Notes: a model not told the origin generated them from the sequence alone. 64,000 nt of DNA from Arcicella sp034931005 (GCF_034931005.1 NZ_JAYGIN010000017.1:1-64000); one strand, 5' to 3'; shown: positions 35,412 through 44,184, numbered from the stretch's first letter. Numbers and translations are program-made.

Positions 35412-36536
35412 ATGAAATTCGTCGTATCTTCTTCAGTCTTACTAAAACAGCTCTCGGCAGTTAATGGCGTTATCGCTAACAACCCAATTGTTCCAATTTT
35501 GGAGAACTTTTTGTTCCAAATTGACCAATCTCAACTTACCGTAACAGCCTCTGATTTACAGACTGTTATGATTACGACATTGACAATTGAGTCAACCGAT
35601 TCTGGTGCAATTGCCGTTCCTGCTCGTTTGTTGTTGGATACCCTTCGTGGTTTACCCGACCAACCAATTACGTTCAAAATTGATAGTGAAACTTTCGGAA
35701 CAGAAATTATTACCGAAAATGGTCGCTATAAATTATCGGGCGAAAATCCGATAGATTTCCCGAAAGTACCACAAGTAACTAAAAGTCTTTCGGTACAAAT
35801 TCCTGCTGATGTATTAGCAGCAGCAATTGCGAATACAATCTTTGCCGTTTCAAATGACGATTTACGTCCAGCCATGACGGGTGTTTACGTACAATTATCA
35901 CCAGAATACACCAATTTCGTAGCCACTGACGGACACCGTTTGATTCGTTACAGAAGAGCAGACGTAAAATCTGAATATGATTCTACGATGATTATTCCAC
36001 GTAAGGCATTAAACTTGTTAAAATCAACGTTGCCATCTGACGATACCACCGTTACGGCAGATTTTAGTTCAGCCAATGCGTTTTTCAGTTTCAATAATAT
36101 CAGAATGATTTGCCGTTTAATCGACGAGCGTTTCCCTGACTATGAAAATGCGATTCCTCAGAACAATCCAAATGTCATGATGATTAATCGTGCAGAGTTT
36201 TTAGGTTCATTGAAACGTATTTCAATTTATTCAAACAAAACAACGCATCAAATTCGTTTGAAATTAGCGAAAAATGACTTAGTTATTTCAGCGGAAGATT
36301 TGGATTACTCAAACGAAGCCAACGAAAAACTCATGTGCGACTATGACGGCGAAGAAATGGAAATTGGCTTCAACGCAAAATTCATGGTAGAAATGTTGGG
36401 TAACATCAGCTCAAACATGATTTCGTTGGAAATGTCACAACCAAACCGTGCAGGCTTAATCATTCCTTCTGACAAAAAAGAAAACGAAGATATTTTATTA
36501 TTGGTAATGCCAGTAATGTTGAATACTTATGCGTAA
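35412..36536 (+). CDS. dnaN: DNA polymerase III beta subunit (sliding clamp)
   Basis: 374 residues, full length. Three DNA-clamp domains are recognisable: MKFVVSSSVLLKQLSAVNGV with VPILENFLFQIDQSQLTVTA; GRYKLSGENPIDFPKVP with YVQLSPEYTNFVATDGHRLI; and the C-terminal ISSNMISLEMSQPNRAGLII followed by LLLVMPVMLN. The dimer tethers polymerase III to DNA. It is not next to dnaA or recF, as is common in Bacteroidota. A tiny antitoxin-like gene follows with the frames almost touching. Confidence 0.97.
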   Translation: MKFVVSSSVLLKQLSAVNGVIANNPIVPILENFLFQIDQSQLTVTASDLQTVMITTLTIESTDSGAIAVPARLLLDTLRGLPDQPITFKIDSETFGTEIITENGRYKLSGENPIDFPKVPQVTKSLSVQIPADVLAAAIANTIFAVSNDDLRPAMTGVYVQLSPEYTNFVATDGHRLIRYRRADVKSEYDSTMIIPRKALNLLKSTLPSDDTTVTADFSSANAFFSFNNIRMICRLIDERFPDYENAIPQNNPNVMMINRAEFLGSLKRISIYSNKTTHQIRLKLAKNDLVISAEDLDYSNEANEKLMCDYDGEEMEIGFNAKFMVEMLGNISSNMISLEMSQPNRAGLIIPSDKKENEDILLLVMPVMLNTYA

Positions 36537-36561
36537 TTCAGTAAACAGTTATCAGTTAAAA

Positions 36562-36726
36562 ATGAAAAATAACTCTCTTGAAGATGAATTATCGCCTTCT
36601 CAGAAAAAAACTTGGACAACAATTAAAGAAGGTTTTGAAGAGATGAAATTGATTGAGGCGGGGAAGATGAAAACAACTCCTGCAAAAGATTTCTTACTTG
36701 AATTAAAAAGAGAAGGATATTTATAA
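36562..36726 (+). CDS. Small antitoxin-like protein
   Basis: From the ATG at 36562: 54 residues. An upstream ATG at 36529 overlaps dnaN by 8 bp. The pattern SPSQKKTWTTIKEGFEEMKL, then IEAGKMKTTPAKDFLLELKR, is a short helix-helix protein typical of Bacteroidota antitoxin-like families whose partner is a RelE/ParE toxin. No toxin gene follows; the next gene is the SIR2-TPR protein beyond a terminator. Either an orphan antitoxin or a dnaN-linked small protein of other function. Confidence 0.6.
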   Translation: MKNNSLEDELSPSQKKTWTTIKEGFEEMKLIEAGKMKTTPAKDFLLELKREGYL

Positions 36727-36764
36727 AAACAGGCTTGCGAAACATATTCGCAAGCCTGTTTTGC
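36726..36764 (+). terminator. Terminator hairpin, left member of inverted pair around SIR2-TPR gene
   Basis: Perfect 16-bp arms (aaaacaggcttgcgaa and its complement) with loop acata. The whole 33-bp core is the inverse of the hairpin at 38522-38554, with two mismatches. Confidence 0.85.
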
Positions 36765-36826
36765 TTTAAGGGCTTTATAATCATATATTAGCGTATAATT
36801 TACGCAGATAAATAGGCAATAACCGC

Positions 36827-38467
36827 ATGAATAAGAACTCTATAGAATATTTAGCTTACCTATTAGACAAAGCCAAACAAGACCGAAAAGATAATGCTAT
36901 CGTTTTTTTAGGGGCGGGTGCTTCTGTTTCTGCAGGCATTCCGCTTACTCATGTTATCGTTAGACATATCAAATTAAAATTCAGAAAAAATCCTATTATA
37001 AAGCAAAACACCAGTAACGATTATTATCAGTTGATGGGTGCTTTAACTGCCGATGAAAGAAGAGATTTGTTTCATGATTATGTTACAAGAGATAAAGTAA
37101 AACTCAATATTGCCAATGTCTATTTAGCTCAATTACTGAAATTAGGCTATGTAGATTATATCGTTACTGTCAATTTTGATGACCTGATTTTAAAGGCGTG
37201 TACACTATTTAATTTCTTGCCCCCTGTTTATGATATTTCTAACATCAAAACAATCACCACTACTGATATCCGTACCAATTCTGTCATATATCTGCACGGG
37301 CAATATTTTGGGCAGTGGTTGTTAAACAATGAGGAAGAACTTATAAAAGTTGAAGATGAAATTTTAAACTTATTCAATACCATCAAAACCCGAAGAACGT
37401 GGGTTGTGATAGGTTATAGTGGTAACGATGGCATCTTTGAAAAAATTAAAGCATTAGGGAGTTTTTCTAATGATTTGTTTTGGGTTAAGAAGCAACTGAA
37501 TGCTGTGGACGACAAGCACGTGATTGATTTTTTAGAAACTCCCAATGTAAATGCTCATAAAATAGAAGGCTATTATGCCGATTCATTCTTTTTGAAACTT
37601 CATGCCGAATTAAACAGATTAGACCCTAACCTCAAAGCTCCTGATATTTTTTATAAACCATTTTCTTTCTTAAAATCTATGATGCAGAGTGTGAATGAGT
37701 TGAATGAAAATGACGACCTGAGCAAGCAAACCGCTAATTTGATAAAAGTTTGCAATAGTAGAATTTCAAAAGCTATTGACACCTTTGAAAATGAAAGAAC
37801 TATTGAAGCCTTGAACCAAAATATTATTGATGCTTATATTAAAGGCGATTTTAGTGAAGAGCAAGCGAAGGAGTTTGAAAATGAAATAATAACTCATAAC
37901 TATATTGATGCGAAAGAAGAACTATCTGAGTATTTTAATAACTGGGGAAATAGCTTATCTGATTTAGCTAAACTAAAAAGAAATGAATCTTTATTTTTAG
38001 AATCCTTTGAAAAATACCAAAAAGCAAGTGAACTAAATCCTAATAATGGTATTATTTATAATAACTGGGGATGTGCATTATCTGATTTAGCTAAACAAAA
38101 AGGCGATGAATCTTTATTTTTAGAATCAATTGAAAAATACAAAAAAGCAAGTGAGTTAAATCTTAATAATGTCGTTATTTATTCTAATTGGGGAAATACA
38201 TTATTACAATTATTTAGATTAAAAGGAGGTGAACAGTTACTCATTAAAGCAGAAGAAGTATTAAAAAAAGGCATTGAATTAGGTGGAGGTGTATATAACC
38301 TTGCCTGTTTGTTTGCCGTTCGTAAAGACAAAAATAATGCTTTAGCATATTTAGAAAAATCATTAATAAATAAGGGAATTTCTATTAAACATATTGAAGA
38401 TGATGATGATTGGAAAGATTTAAAAACGGATATTGATTTTATGAATTTGTTAAACAAATATAGGTAA
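36827..38467 (+). CDS. SIR2-like NADase-fold protein with C-terminal TPR-like repeats, candidate anti-phage effector
   Basis: 546 residues. The first ~270 are a SIR2-like domain: NAIVFLGAGASVSAGIPLTH (nucleotide loop), YIVTVNFDDLILKA, SVIYLHGQYFGQW and WVVIGYSGNDGIFEKI. These parallel the NAD-binding GAGxS, T-x-N-x-D, LHG and G-x-S-x-x-D motifs. A helical linker leads to three or four TPR-like units with the shared phrase FLESxEKYxKASELNxNNxxIYxNWG. SIR2 domains of defence systems deplete NAD on infection, and fusions to repeat sensors are common. This one stands alone, so it would be a single-gene system if defensive (inference). Confidence 0.85.
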   Translation: MNKNSIEYLAYLLDKAKQDRKDNAIVFLGAGASVSAGIPLTHVIVRHIKLKFRKNPIIKQNTSNDYYQLMGALTADERRDLFHDYVTRDKVKLNIANVYLAQLLKLGYVDYIVTVNFDDLILKACTLFNFLPPVYDISNIKTITTTDIRTNSVIYLHGQYFGQWLLNNEEELIKVEDEILNLFNTIKTRRTWVVIGYSGNDGIFEKIKALGSFSNDLFWVKKQLNAVDDKHVIDFLETPNVNAHKIEGYYADSFFLKLHAELNRLDPNLKAPDIFYKPFSFLKSMMQSVNELNENDDLSKQTANLIKVCNSRISKAIDTFENERTIEALNQNIIDAYIKGDFSEEQAKEFENEIITHNYIDAKEELSEYFNNWGNSLSDLAKLKRNESLFLESFEKYQKASELNPNNGIIYNNWGCALSDLAKQKGDESLFLESIEKYKKASELNLNNVVIYSNWGNTLLQLFRLKGGEQLLIKAEEVLKKGIELGGGVYNLACLFAVRKDKNNALAYLEKSLINKGISIKHIEDDDDWKDLKTDIDFMNLLNKYR

Positions 38468-38521
38468 AATAATGCTATTAATCTTTTCAGAAGGCAATAA
38501 TTGAGTAATTTGAGGTGAAGT

Positions 38522-38562
38522 AACAGGCTTGCGAATATGTTTCGTAAGCCTATTTTATTTTT
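38522..38562 (+). terminator. Terminator hairpin, right member of inverted pair around SIR2-TPR gene
   Basis: aacaggcttgcgaa and ttcgtaagcctatt pair with two G-T/A-type mismatches around loop tatgt, followed by a T-rich run. The loop is the complement of the left hairpin's loop, which shows the inverted orientation. Confidence 0.75.
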
Positions 38563-38682
38563 TCTGAACTAATAAAAATTAATTAAATAATTCAATCTGA
38601 TAATTGGCAAGATTCTTGAAAGTGTAGAGATAGAAATAATATCTATCAAGTCTTTTTCGTTTAGGTACAAAGACACAGACAC

Positions 38683-39171
38683 ATGAAAAAAACACAAGTA
38701 TTCATTTTTGCTATATTCGTTTCTTTAACTTGGCTTTCGGGCTGTAAAACGGTTCAACAAGCACCCGTAATTACAAAAACGGAAGAAGAAGTTATTGCAG
38801 AAATACCTCAAGAACAAGGAGTTACTTTTTTTGAAGGAACATTGCAAGCAGGTTTAGAAAAAGCAAAAACTGAAAATAAGCTAATCTTTGTAGATTGCTA
38901 TACTACGTGGTGTGGCCCTTGTAAAACCTTGAAACAATATACTTTTAAAGATGCCAATTTAGGGGATTTTATGAAGCAAAATTATATCTGTTTGGCCATT
39001 GACATGGAAAAGCCAGAAGGAATAACTATTGCAAAAAAATACGGAATAGAAGCCTATCCAACGCTTTTGTTTTTGGATAAATACGGCAGAGTAGTCAATC
39101 ATCAAGTAGGCGGAATAGGAGCGGAGGCATTGTTAGCAAAAGCAGAACAAACCGTCAGAAAATCAATGTAG
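38683..39171 (+). CDS. Thioredoxin-family lipoprotein
   Basis: 162 residues. Lipoprotein signal ending WLSGC. The thioredoxin-like domain has the redox motif FVDCYTTWCGPCKTLKQYTF, i.e. W-C-G-P-C, and the cis-Pro region YGIEAYPTLLFLDKYGR. It is likely a periplasmic disulfide reductase or oxidase, membrane anchored. A closely similar paralogue, with a signal peptide instead of a lipobox, lies at 42254-42706. Single gene, ending in a terminator whose right arm contains the pheT promoter. Confidence 0.92.
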   Translation: MKKTQVFIFAIFVSLTWLSGCKTVQQAPVITKTEEEVIAEIPQEQGVTFFEGTLQAGLEKAKTENKLIFVDCYTTWCGPCKTLKQYTFKDANLGDFMKQNYICLAIDMEKPEGITIAKKYGIEAYPTLLFLDKYGRVVNHQVGGIGAEALLAKAEQTVRKSM

Positions 39172-39196
39172 CCTTAGTAAATAGTTTAATAATACG

Positions 39197-39228
39197 AAGC
39201 CTTCGCAATTTGTGAAGGCTTTTTTTTA
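39197..39228 (+). terminator. Terminator overlapping the pheT promoter
   Basis: aagccttc and gaaggctt with a 9-base loop, then eight T. The TTG of the pheT promoter lies in the loop, so the two elements share bases. Confidence 0.8.
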
Positions 39229-39239
39229 TTGTAACTTTG
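39210..39239 (+). promoter_or_regulatory. Bacteroidota promoter of pheT (TTG-N19-TAACTTTG)
   Basis: TTG at 39210-39212 and TAACTTTG at 39232-39239 are separated by 19 bases, a full consensus match. The start codon lies 62 bp further on. Confidence 0.65.
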
Positions 39240-39301
39240 CAATCGGGTTTTGTGTGTAAATATTCACTCATTCACTCATTCACTCAATCACCATTGCAAG
39301 A

Positions 39302-41728
39302 ATGAAAATATCTCTTAATTGGCTTAAACAATTTGTAGAAATAAATGAAAATGCTCAAGAATTAGATGAGCTTTTGACAGGTACAGGTTTAGAAGTAGAA
39401 TCTATCGAACGCCACGAGGCTATCTTGGGTGGTTTACAAGGTTTTGTGGTGGGCGAAGTCCTTACTTGCGAACGTTTTGAAGTTAAAGAAAAACAATTGA
39501 GTCTCACAACGGTGGACATCGGTACGGGTACGCCTTCGCAAGTAATTTGTGGTGCATCTAACGTGGATGCAGGACAAAAAGTGATTGTAGCAACTGTTGG
39601 CACTACGCTTTATGACCATGCCGCAGGTAAAGCAATTTTCCAGATTACGAGCAAAAAAACCTATGGACATCTTTCGGAAGGAATGATTTGTGCCGAAGAC
39701 GAATTGGGTTTAGGAACATCACATGACGGAATTTTGGTACTTGATACTGAGCTTCCAAACGGAACGCCTGCTGCACAATATTTCAACTTAGAAGCAGATT
39801 TGTTAGTTGAAATTGGTTTGACACCAAACCGTGCTGATGCGGCTTCGCATTGGGGCGTTGCTCGTGACGTGAAAGCAAAAACGGGTCGAGCTATCACGTT
39901 GCCTTCGGTTGAAAATTTCAAAGTTGAAAATAATAATTTCCCGATTGAATTAGTCGTAGAAAAACCAGAAGATTGTCCTCGTTTTTGCGGAGTAACGATT
40001 GATGGCGTAAAAGTGCAAGACTCGCCAGAGTGGTTACGTAAGTATTTGGAAACCATAGGTTTGCGTCCAATCAATAACATTGTGGATATTACCAATTATA
40101 TCTGTCACGGACTTGGTCAGCCAATGCACGCTTATGATTGGCACGCTATCAAAGGGCAGAAAATTGTTGTAAAAACATTGGAAGCAGGTACAAAATTTAC
40201 AACATTAGATGAAGTTGAGCGTACTTTGGGTGAAACCGATTTAATGATTTGTGATGCTGAAGAAGCTGTTGGAATTGCTGGAGTTTTTGGTGGAATGAAA
40301 TCTGGAATTAAGCCAGAAACTACTCGTGTTTATTTAGAAGTGGCGTATTTCGACCCTGCTTCTGTACGTAAAACGGCTCAACGTCATGGCTTGAAAACAG
40401 ATGCTTCATTCCGTTTTGAGCGTGGAACAGACCCAAAGGCAAAATTATTTGCTTTAAAACACGCTGCTTTGTTGATTCAAGAATTGGCGGGTGGCGTAGT
40501 GGCTTCGGAAGTTACAGATTTTTATCCTTCTCCAATTGCTGATTTTAACATCAAGGTTTTATACAAAAATATTGATCGTTTGATTGGTAAAAAGTTAGAA
40601 AAAACGCTGATTAAAGATATTCTGACGGCTTTGGATATTCAAATTCAGGATGAAAATGAAGATGGATTTACGGCAATTGTGCCTCCATTCCGAGTAGATG
40701 TGACCCGTGAAGCAGACGTAATTGAAGAAATTTTACGTATTTATGGTTTCAACAATATCGAACTTTCAGAGAATTTAGGAACGGATTATCTTTCGAGTTT
40801 TCCTGCGAAAGACCGTGATAATTTACAATTGAAATTGTCACAAATTTTGGCAGCCAATGGTTTCAACGAAATCATTACCAACTCTTTGACGAAACCTGTT
40901 TATGCAGAATTAATCAAGGCTGATTTGCCGAATGATAACGTTGAAATTTTGAATAAACTTTCAGAAGATTTGGGCGTAATGCGTCAGACAATGTTGTTCT
41001 CAGGTTTGGAAGTGTTGGCTTATAATATCAACCGTCGCCAGAAAGATTTACGAGTATTTGATTTCGGAAAAACGTACCATAAAATCAACGATAAATACGT
41101 AGAAAAACGTCATTTAGCCATTTTTATTACGGGTAATACCGAAAATGAAACTTGGCAAATGAAATCTCAAAAAGTAGCATTCCATACGCTTGCAAGTGCG
41201 GTGAATAAAGTTTTGGGCAGTCTTGGTGTGAAAAATTTCGACAGTAAACCTCTTGAAAATTCGGCTACTTTCGAATATGGTTTGAGTTATTTAGTGAATA
41301 AGAAAGAAGTCGTGAAATTAGGTTTAGTTAAACCAAACGTAGCCAAAAAAGCAGAAGTAAAACAACACGTTTTCTTTGCGGATATTGATTGGGATTATTT
41401 ATTCAAACAATATAATGATAAGGCGGTTTTTGCTGAATTACCGAAATTCCCAGAAGTGCGTCGTGACCTTTCATTAGTAATTGACAAAACGGTAAGTTTC
41501 GACCAAATTCAGAAATTTGCTCGTAATTATGAGAAAAATTTGTTGAAGCAAATCAATGTTTTTGACGTGTATCAAGGCGATAATTTAGGTGAAGGTAAAA
41601 AATCATATTCGGTGAGTTTCACTTTACAAGATTACGAACAAACGCTTACCGATAAAGTTATCGACAAAACAATGGAGAAATTGATGGGAGCATTTGAGAA
41701 GGAAATTGGGGCGGTGATTCGGAAATAA
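39302..41728 (+). CDS. pheT: Phenylalanine-tRNA ligase beta subunit
   Basis: 808 residues, usual size. Ordered features: MKISLNWLKQFVEINENAQE, the tRNA-binding OB-like domain (GGLQGFVVGEVLTCERFEVK), IGLTPNRADAASHWGVARD, the B3/B4 editing region (GLRPINNIVDITNYICHGLG), FRFERGTDPKAKLFALKHAA, B5, the catalytic-like core (VDVTREADVIEEILRIYGFN) and the C-terminal anticodon-binding FDX-ACB domain (AELPKFPEVRRDLSLVIDKT). Pairs with PheS, which is not adjacent, to charge tRNA(Phe). A full promoter consensus lies upstream and a terminator follows. Confidence 0.97.
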   Translation: MKISLNWLKQFVEINENAQELDELLTGTGLEVESIERHEAILGGLQGFVVGEVLTCERFEVKEKQLSLTTVDIGTGTPSQVICGASNVDAGQKVIVATVGTTLYDHAAGKAIFQITSKKTYGHLSEGMICAEDELGLGTSHDGILVLDTELPNGTPAAQYFNLEADLLVEIGLTPNRADAASHWGVARDVKAKTGRAITLPSVENFKVENNNFPIELVVEKPEDCPRFCGVTIDGVKVQDSPEWLRKYLETIGLRPINNIVDITNYICHGLGQPMHAYDWHAIKGQKIVVKTLEAGTKFTTLDEVERTLGETDLMICDAEEAVGIAGVFGGMKSGIKPETTRVYLEVAYFDPASVRKTAQRHGLKTDASFRFERGTDPKAKLFALKHAALLIQELAGGVVASEVTDFYPSPIADFNIKVLYKNIDRLIGKKLEKTLIKDILTALDIQIQDENEDGFTAIVPPFRVDVTREADVIEEILRIYGFNNIELSENLGTDYLSSFPAKDRDNLQLKLSQILAANGFNEIITNSLTKPVYAELIKADLPNDNVEILNKLSEDLGVMRQTMLFSGLEVLAYNINRRQKDLRVFDFGKTYHKINDKYVEKRHLAIFITGNTENETWQMKSQKVAFHTLASAVNKVLGSLGVKNFDSKPLENSATFEYGLSYLVNKKEVVKLGLVKPNVAKKAEVKQHVFFADIDWDYLFKQYNDKAVFAELPKFPEVRRDLSLVIDKTVSFDQIQKFARNYEKNLLKQINVFDVYQGDNLGEGKKSYSVSFTLQDYEQTLTDKVIDKTMEKLMGAFEKEIGAVIRK

Positions 41729-41738
41729 TATTTAGGTA

Positions 41739-41775
41739 TAAGGGTTTGTAGATAAGTTTACAAACCCTTATTTTT
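41739..41775 (+). terminator. Terminator of pheT
   Basis: taagggtttgta and tacaaaccctta, loop of 8, followed by five T. Confidence 0.85.
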
Positions 41776-41821
41776 AGCATATCAATTGAGTTTTACCTAC
41801 TTTAAAATTAACAAAAAAGCT

Positions 41822-42199
41822 ATGTCAATTATCAAACAACCTTTACTTTTTGCAGGCTCATTAGGCGAAAAGCATCTTTATACCCTTTATGATTCTGGGG
41901 CAAATCTTTCATGTATAAACCCAGAGTATTTAGAAAATTTAGAAAACCCAACTCAATTGGGGCGTATTCGTATGATGGGTACTGCCGCTGAAGGACATTA
42001 TATTGAAGTAACACAAAGAGTAAGTCTTGACTTTTATATGGACGATGTACTTTTATCGGATGAATTTTTAGTGATTCCTGGATTGAGTGAAGAGGCTATT
42101 ATTGGTGCCGCAACAATGCAGAAATGGAGAATAAAATTAGATTTTGAACACGATGTAGCTATTGTCGACCCGAAGGTTGCAAAAATGCAATTAGTATAG
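41822..42199 (+). CDS. Retropepsin-like aspartic protease domain protein
   Basis: I prefer the ATG at 41822 (125 residues) to the TTG at 41786. A single retropepsin-like unit: YTLYDSGANLSCINPEYLEN contains D-S-G-A in place of D-T-G-A, and EEAIIGAATMQKWRIKLDFE is the conserved I-I-G-x-x-x-x-x-x-x-x-x-x-x-D strand. One domain means it would act as a homodimer. Whether it is proteolytic or only a structural relative is not known. Monocistronic between pheT and a thioredoxin-like gene. Confidence 0.75.
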   Translation: MSIIKQPLLFAGSLGEKHLYTLYDSGANLSCINPEYLENLENPTQLGRIRMMGTAAEGHYIEVTQRVSLDFYMDDVLLSDEFLVIPGLSEEAIIGAATMQKWRIKLDFEHDVAIVDPKVAKMQLV

Positions 42200-42253
42200 C
42201 ATAATATTTGTCATAATTATTCGTATATAATTCAAATTTAAAAAAATAATAAA

Positions 42254-42706
42254 ATGTTAAAATCAAATTTCTTAACCGCTTTACTTATTGTTTTGTCAAT
42301 CAGTGTTTTTGCGGGAAAAAATCCAGCTAAAAAAGACGGAACCACAGGAATCCAATTCTTTAACGGAACCTTTAAAGAAGCCTTAGCGAAAGCTAAAAAA
42401 GAAAATAAAATGGTGATGATGGACTGCTACACTACTTGGTGTGGACCTTGCAAAATGCTAAAAAAGCAGGTATTTGTGGATAAAGCATTAGGTGATTACA
42501 TGAATTCAAAATATGTTTGCGTAGCAATGGATTACGAAAACGGAGAAGGCCCAGCAGTAGCCCAACAATATCCAGTTGAAGGTTATCCAACACTTTATTT
42601 CTTAGATGCTTCTGGAAAGGTGAAAAAGACAATTGTAGGTGTGCCAAATCCAGTTTCTGGAGCAGCAGGGGCAATATTAAAAGAAGCTAAAAAATACGGG
42701 AAGTAG
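42254..42706 (+). CDS. Exported thioredoxin-family protein
   Basis: 150 residues with signal peptide (FLTALLIVLSISVFA) and a thioredoxin-like domain: MVMMDCYTTWCGPCKMLKKQ (W-C-G-P-C) and QYPVEGYPTLYFLDASGKVK. It is a paralogue of the lipoprotein at 38683-39171; the two share about the same block order. Probably periplasmic. A long perfect hairpin follows, separating it from a convergent gene. Confidence 0.92.
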   Translation: MLKSNFLTALLIVLSISVFAGKNPAKKDGTTGIQFFNGTFKEALAKAKKENKMVMMDCYTTWCGPCKMLKKQVFVDKALGDYMNSKYVCVAMDYENGEGPAVAQQYPVEGYPTLYFLDASGKVKKTIVGVPNPVSGAAGAILKEAKKYGK

Positions 42707-42721
42707 ATTTAAGTTAAAATG

Positions 42722-42773
42722 AAAGAGGGAAGATTGTAGATACTTTTAATCTACAATCTTCCCTCTTTTTGTT
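42722..42773. terminator. Bidirectional terminator
   Basis: Perfect 20-bp arms (aaagagggaagattgtagat and complement) with a 7-base loop and a T run, between convergent genes. Confidence 0.92.
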
Positions 42774-42784
42774 ACTCGCTAAAA

Positions 42785-43186
42785 TTAGTTTCTTCTTCCA
42801 AATTTACCTTTCATACGGTCTTTTGCCTCATCTTTAATATCTTCATATTTGGTATATTGCTCAGCAGAAAGAATTGTTTTCATTTTTTCATCTTGCGATG
42901 TTACCAAATCTTTCATTTCCTTCATAGCAGCACGTTTGTCAGGGGCATCACGCATCGCTTCTCTTTTCTGATTTAATTCTAATAATAATGGTTTAATTTG
43001 ACCAACTTGGTCTGTTGACAAATTCAAAGCCTTTGTCCATCTTTGAATTTGATTATCTACTTTTTGAGCAGGAGTTAAATTTTGTTGTGAACGTTCCCCT
43101 CTACCATCTTGGGCTTTTACTGATTCTGTGCTAAGAGCAAATGTGGCTGCAAAAATACCTAAAGCCAATACTAATTTCTTTTTCAT
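42785..43186 (-). CDS. Exported Spy/CpxP-like helical protein
   Basis: 133 residues. Signal peptide MKKKLVLALGIFAATFALST. The mature part is wholly helical and charged: LTPAQKVDNQIQRWTKALNL, STDQVGQIKPLLLELNQKRE, and LSAEQYTKYEDIKDEAKDRM. This resembles the LTxxQ-type Spy/CpxP periplasmic chaperone-like families common in Bacteroidota. Exact family unassigned. Likely periplasmic stress protein. Confidence 0.7.
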   Translation of the reverse strand: MKKKLVLALGIFAATFALSTESVKAQDGRGERSQQNLTPAQKVDNQIQRWTKALNLSTDQVGQIKPLLLELNQKREAMRDAPDKRAAMKEMKDLVTSQDEKMKTILSAEQYTKYEDIKDEAKDRMKGKFGRRN

Positions 43187-43273
43187 GCTTAATGTGGATT
43201 AATATATTTATTGATTTTTCTGGTTAGATAACAGATAATATTAAAGGTTTAACGGAAAAATTAAAAACATATT

Positions 43274-43304
43274 TTGTAGAAATGGTCATAAAGCTGTAAA
43301 TTTG
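43274..43304 (+). promoter_or_regulatory. Promoter of tRNA(CAT) gene (TTG-N20-TAAATTTG)
   Basis: TTG at 43274-43276, 20-base spacer, TAAATTTG at 43297-43304 followed by C. The tRNA begins 27 bp downstream. Confidence 0.65.
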
Positions 43305-43331
43305 CACTACAAAGAAATTAAACGCTTTGTA

Positions 43332-43405
43332 GGGCCTATAGCTCATTCGGTTAGAGCAACTGACTCATAATCAGTAGGTGCTTGGTTCGATTCCAAGTGG
43401 GCCCA
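43332..43405 (+). tRNA. tRNA with CAT anticodon (elongator Met or Ile2)
   Basis: The cloverleaf folds fully: acceptor gggccta with tgggccc, D-arm gctc/gagc, anticodon stem actga/tcagt with loop ctcataa (CAT at 43366-43368), T-arm cttgg/ccaag with loop ttcgatt, discriminator A. CCA is not encoded. I cannot tell elongator tRNA-Met from lysidine-modified tRNA-Ile2 by eye. The 5' and 3' acceptor bases differ from an initiator because the terminal pair is matched. Its own promoter and terminator make it a single-gene unit. Confidence 0.93.
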
Positions 43406-43408
43406 CTT

Positions 43409-43446
43409 AAAGGACTTATAATCAATTGATTATAAGTCCTTTTTTG
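43409..43446 (+). terminator. Terminator of tRNA gene
   Basis: A near-perfect palindrome, aaaggacttataatca paired with tgattataagtccttt around a 2-base centre, followed by six T; it starts 3 bp after the tRNA. Confidence 0.92.
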
Positions 43447-43474
43447 TTATATCGGCAAATCCTTTCTTCGCTTT

Positions 43475-44134
43475 ATGACTGATTACTATAAAATATCGTT
43501 AGAAATATTATCCCAAATCCTTAAAACTGAAGGCTACGACCATTGGGAAAAATGGATGCAAGAGGATATGAAATTATGGGAAACTTCAAAAAGTGTCGAA
43601 CATCATTTGCATGCTTATGGTGGAATGGGGTCATTTAATGATGTAGTTATTGGCAATAATGATATTGGTGGTTTGTGGAAAGGGAGAATTTTTGGAGCTT
43701 TTCAATCACTCGCTTACGGACTTGCTTCTGGGGATTCTTTAGCAACTATTCTCGACCGAATGCAAAATGATTCTCACATAATCAGCGGGTGGAGATGTTT
43801 AGCTTGTGGAAATGCTAAAATCACAATAACAGACGTTGAGGCTTACGTTGCGTCATATTTTATTCCGAAGCTTTTTGTCGAATATATCAATAAAAATCAA
43901 TTGGTAGATTTAATTGATGTTGATAAAATACTAACTTCTGAATTTATTACAAATAAGAGAAACGCTATCAAAAAGATAATTATTGAGGCAAGTATTACTT
44001 TGAGTGATGATACTAATTGGCAGTGGAAATGTCCGAAATGTGGCAGTAATGAAACTTGTGCGTATCGGTGGGAATTATTGGAAAATGAAACAAAAATCGT
44101 TGAAGCTAATGATAATTTACCTTTAAAAAAGTAA
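43475..44134 (+). CDS. Hypothetical zinc-ribbon protein with DUF6966-like N-terminus
   Basis: 219 residues, cytoplasmic. The N-terminal ~95 residues (HLHAYGGMGSFNDVVIG, GRIFGAFQSLAYGLASG) resemble a small domain I associate with DUF6966; that match is from memory and tentative. The rest has two paired cysteine motifs, WRCLACGNAK and WKCPKCGSNETCAYRW, which together could form a zinc ribbon interrupted by a ~85-residue helical insert. Function unknown. It lies directly after the tRNA terminator and ends at a strong bidirectional hairpin. Confidence 0.65.
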   Translation: MTDYYKISLEILSQILKTEGYDHWEKWMQEDMKLWETSKSVEHHLHAYGGMGSFNDVVIGNNDIGGLWKGRIFGAFQSLAYGLASGDSLATILDRMQNDSHIISGWRCLACGNAKITITDVEAYVASYFIPKLFVEYINKNQLVDLIDVDKILTSEFITNKRNAIKKIIIEASITLSDDTNWQWKCPKCGSNETCAYRWELLENETKIVEANDNLPLKK

Positions 44135-44147
44135 AACAGTATAAAAC

Positions 44148-44184
44148 AAAGAAAGCACCTCATTTGAGGTGCTTTCTTTGTTTT
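44148..44184. terminator. Bidirectional terminator
   Basis: aaagaaagcacctca and tgaggtgctttcttt, perfect 15-bp arms with 2-base loop, between convergent genes. Confidence 0.9.

Noticed and set aside
43332..44134. tRNA-linked genomic island
   Set aside because: The tRNA is intact, but I see no integrase, no repeated tRNA 3' end nearby, and the flanking genes look native.
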